The translations under genes and the position numbers were made by a program. A stretch of DNA of 60,948 bases from Streptomyces sp. ADI95-17 (GTDB lineage: Bacteria; Actinomycetota; Actinomycetes; Streptomycetales; Streptomycetaceae), in assembly GCF_003846175.1 (NCBI RefSeq), contig NZ_ML123045.1, positions 632,577 through 693,524 on the forward strand, in the 5' to 3' direction. Under the pieces are notes generated by a model that saw only the letters and a list, made by a program, of their open reading frames with translations, had not been told where the DNA came from and did not search any database. The stretch's first letter is position 1; every line of letters starts with the position of its first letter. Below, piece after piece: positions 59,438-60,948 of the stretch.

Positions 59438-60910
59438 ATGACTGCATCAGCCGCACCGAACGCACCGGCGGATCCGCGGAGATGGTCCGCGCTCGCCCTG
59501 ATCGCCCTGGCCCAGTTCATGGTCATCATGGACACGTCGATCATCGGCGTGGCCCTGCCCCGGATGCAGGCCGACCTGGGCTTCTCCCAGGAGAACCTGT
59601 CCTGGGTGTTCAACGCCTACGTCGTCGCCTTCGGTGGGCTGTTGCTGCTCGGCGGGCGGCTGTCCGACCTGCTCGGCGCCAAGCGCCTCTTCAGCGCCGG
59701 ATGGATCGTCCTCGCCGCGGGTTCCCTGACCGCGGGCCTCGCGGGTGAGGTCTGGGTCGAGCTGACCGGGCGGGCCGTCCAGGGGGTGGGTGCCGCGCTG
59801 ATCGCGCCGTCCGCCCTCACGCTGCTGATGACCCTGTTCGGCTCCCGGCCCCAGGAGCTGGGGAAGGCGTTCGCCCTGTACGGCGCGGCCGCCCCGGCCG
59901 GTGGCACCGCCGGAGTCTTCCTCGGCGGGGTCATCACCCAGTACGCCAGCTGGCCCTGGGTGTTCTACATCAACATCCCCGTCGCCCTCGTCGTCCTGAT
60001 CGCCACGCCCGCCGTCATGCCCTCGGGCGCGGGGCGGCGCGGCTCGATCGACCTGGCCGGCGCGGTCACCGTCACGGCGGGTCTCGCCGCCGGCGTCTAC
60101 GCCATCGTCCGTGCTCCCGAGACCGGCTGGGGTTCGGCCGAGACCTGGCTGGTCCTCCTGGGCGGCGTGGTGCTGATCGCCGCGTTCGTCGCGATCCAGG
60201 CCAAGCGGCGCGAGCCGCTGATGCGGCTGGGCATCTGGCGGGCGCCCAACCTGGCCGGTGCCAACATCGCTCAGCTCCTCATGGCCGCCGCGTGGATACC
60301 CATGTGGTTCTTCCTCAACCTCTACCTCCAGCAGGTCCTGGGGCTCGACGCCTTCGCCTCCGGCTCCGCGCTGCTGCCCATGACGGTCGCCATCATGATC
60401 ATGATGATCGTTCTGGCGCCGCGTCTGATCTCCCGGTTCGGGCCCAAGCCCCTCATCGTCCTGGGGCTGTTCGCGCTCGGGGCGGGCATGTTCTGGCTCT
60501 CGCTCGCCCGCCCGGACGGAAACTTCTGGGTGGACGTGCTGCCCGCCTCCCTGCTCTCCGCGGTGGGCATGTCGCTGGCGTTCATCCCGTCGCTCGGCAC
60601 CGCGCTCTCCAGTGCCCGCCCGGAGGAGGGCGGTCTCGCCTCGGGGATCGTCAACACCAGCTACCAGGTCGGCTCCGCGCTGGGCCTCGCCGCCATGACG
60701 GCGATCGCCGCCGCGCACGGTGCCCGTGAGCCCGGCGACCCGGTGGCCCTCACCGACGGCTTCTCCGCCGCCTTCCTCGGCGCCGCGGCCCTCGCGGTGA
60801 TCGGCGGTCTCGCCGCCCTGCTGACCCTGCGCACCGCACCCGCCGCCGAAGGCGCGGGCAACGGTGACGGTGAGGGCGGTGGTGGCCGGCTGGAGAAGGC
60901 CGCGGCCTGA
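59438..60910 (+). CDS. DHA2-family MFS exporter (EmrB/QacA type)
   Basis: 490 residues from ATG 59438, with AGGAG upstream. About 14 hydrophobic segments. The family start ALIALAQFMVIMDTSIIGVALPRMQADLG, motif A as GGRLSDLLGAKRLF, and motif C near AAPAGGTAGVFLGGVI. Such proton antiporters export the product of the cluster and give self-resistance. Its promoter carries a CsoR-like palindrome. 60911-60948 holds no further gene start. Confidence 0.92.
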   Translation: MTASAAPNAPADPRRWSALALIALAQFMVIMDTSIIGVALPRMQADLGFSQENLSWVFNAYVVAFGGLLLLGGRLSDLLGAKRLFSAGWIVLAAGSLTAGLAGEVWVELTGRAVQGVGAALIAPSALTLLMTLFGSRPQELGKAFALYGAAAPAGGTAGVFLGGVITQYASWPWVFYINIPVALVVLIATPAVMPSGAGRRGSIDLAGAVTVTAGLAAGVYAIVRAPETGWGSAETWLVLLGGVVLIAAFVAIQAKRREPLMRLGIWRAPNLAGANIAQLLMAAAWIPMWFFLNLYLQQVLGLDAFASGSALLPMTVAIMIMMIVLAPRLISRFGPKPLIVLGLFALGAGMFWLSLARPDGNFWVDVLPASLLSAVGMSLAFIPSLGTALSSARPEEGGLASGIVNTSYQVGSALGLAAMTAIAAAHGAREPGDPVALTDGFSAAFLGAAALAVIGGLAALLTLRTAPAAEGAGNGDGEGGGGRLEKAAA

Positions 60911-60948
60911 AAGGGGGCGGGTGTTCCCCGAGGGCTGTGGTCGGGCGG

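Larger units (their letters stand above)
34304..60910. other. Type II polyketide biosynthetic gene cluster
   Basis: A continuous set of about 25 genes with ACP, KS-alpha, KS-beta, KAS III, acyltransferase, aromatase/cyclases, several oxygenases, a glycosyltransferase, two sugar O-methyltransferases, three SARP regulators and an exporter. No C-9 ketoreductase and no deoxysugar biosynthesis genes are inside the window. The right border is not reached. Confidence 0.92.

Overview
The window is high-GC actinobacterial chromosome, almost certainly Streptomyces. Codon third positions are mostly G/C, starts are often GTG or TTG, Shine-Dalgarno sites are GGAGG-like, and there is a class A RNase P RNA and a DmdR1/IdeR-type iron box. 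No rRNA or tRNA gene and no CRISPR array was seen.

Left part (1-8850). After the end of a VOC-family gene comes a small island (about 383-3367). It carries a VapC-like PIN gene, an EACC1 gene and a gene for a caspase fused through one membrane segment to an extracellular solute-binding domain. Two near-identical 173-bp direct repeats bound the island. They are copies of the 3' end and terminator region of the neighbouring M20 peptidase gene, and the PIN protein ends in 37 residues of that peptidase. Next is a catabolic or uptake locus: M20 peptidase, NCS1 permease and DUF1177 on the minus strand, divergent from an IclR regulator and pepE.

Middle part (8813-33666). This holds a DHA2-type exporter with an extra C-terminal domain, then two lipid (acyl-CoA or steroid-like) degradation operons: fused acyl-CoA dehydrogenase plus SCP2-thiolase, and MaoC hydratase plus alcohol dehydrogenase plus SDR. 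Both are preceded by palindromes fitting TNNAACNNGTTNNA (the KstR-type pattern), so they look like one regulon. A two-component system with an ABC-2 exporter lies between them. Further on are a propeller-like hypothetical protein, an iron-box-controlled siderophore-binding lipoprotein, the Nif3 / zinc-ribbon / RNase H-phosphatase operon, KDPG aldolase, yaaA, an RNB nuclease, a membrane protein with a MerR regulator, a Uma2 nuclease and rnpB.

Right part (34304-60910 and probably beyond). This is a type II polyketide synthase cluster. It has ACP, KS-alpha and KS-beta (CLF), plus a KAS III and a malonyl-type acyltransferase that point to a non-acetate starter unit. Aromatisation and cyclisation genes are a Dabb-SRPBCC fusion and a metal-dependent cyclase. 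Tailoring genes encode P450, an ACP-fused FAD monooxygenase, an acyl-CoA-dehydrogenase-like flavin monooxygenase, a nitroreductase, a BBE-type FAD oxidase, a hydroxy-acid oxidase and several reductases. There is one glycosyltransferase and two sugar-type O-methyltransferases. Three SARP regulators are present, one broken by a frameshift at a C7 tract, and an MFS exporter lies behind a CsoR-like palindrome. No polyketide ketoreductase is visible, so the likely product is an unreduced aromatic polyketide bearing an O-methylated deoxysugar. The most unusual items are the caspase/EACC1/PIN island, the ACP-monooxygenase fusion and the Dabb-aromatase fusion.
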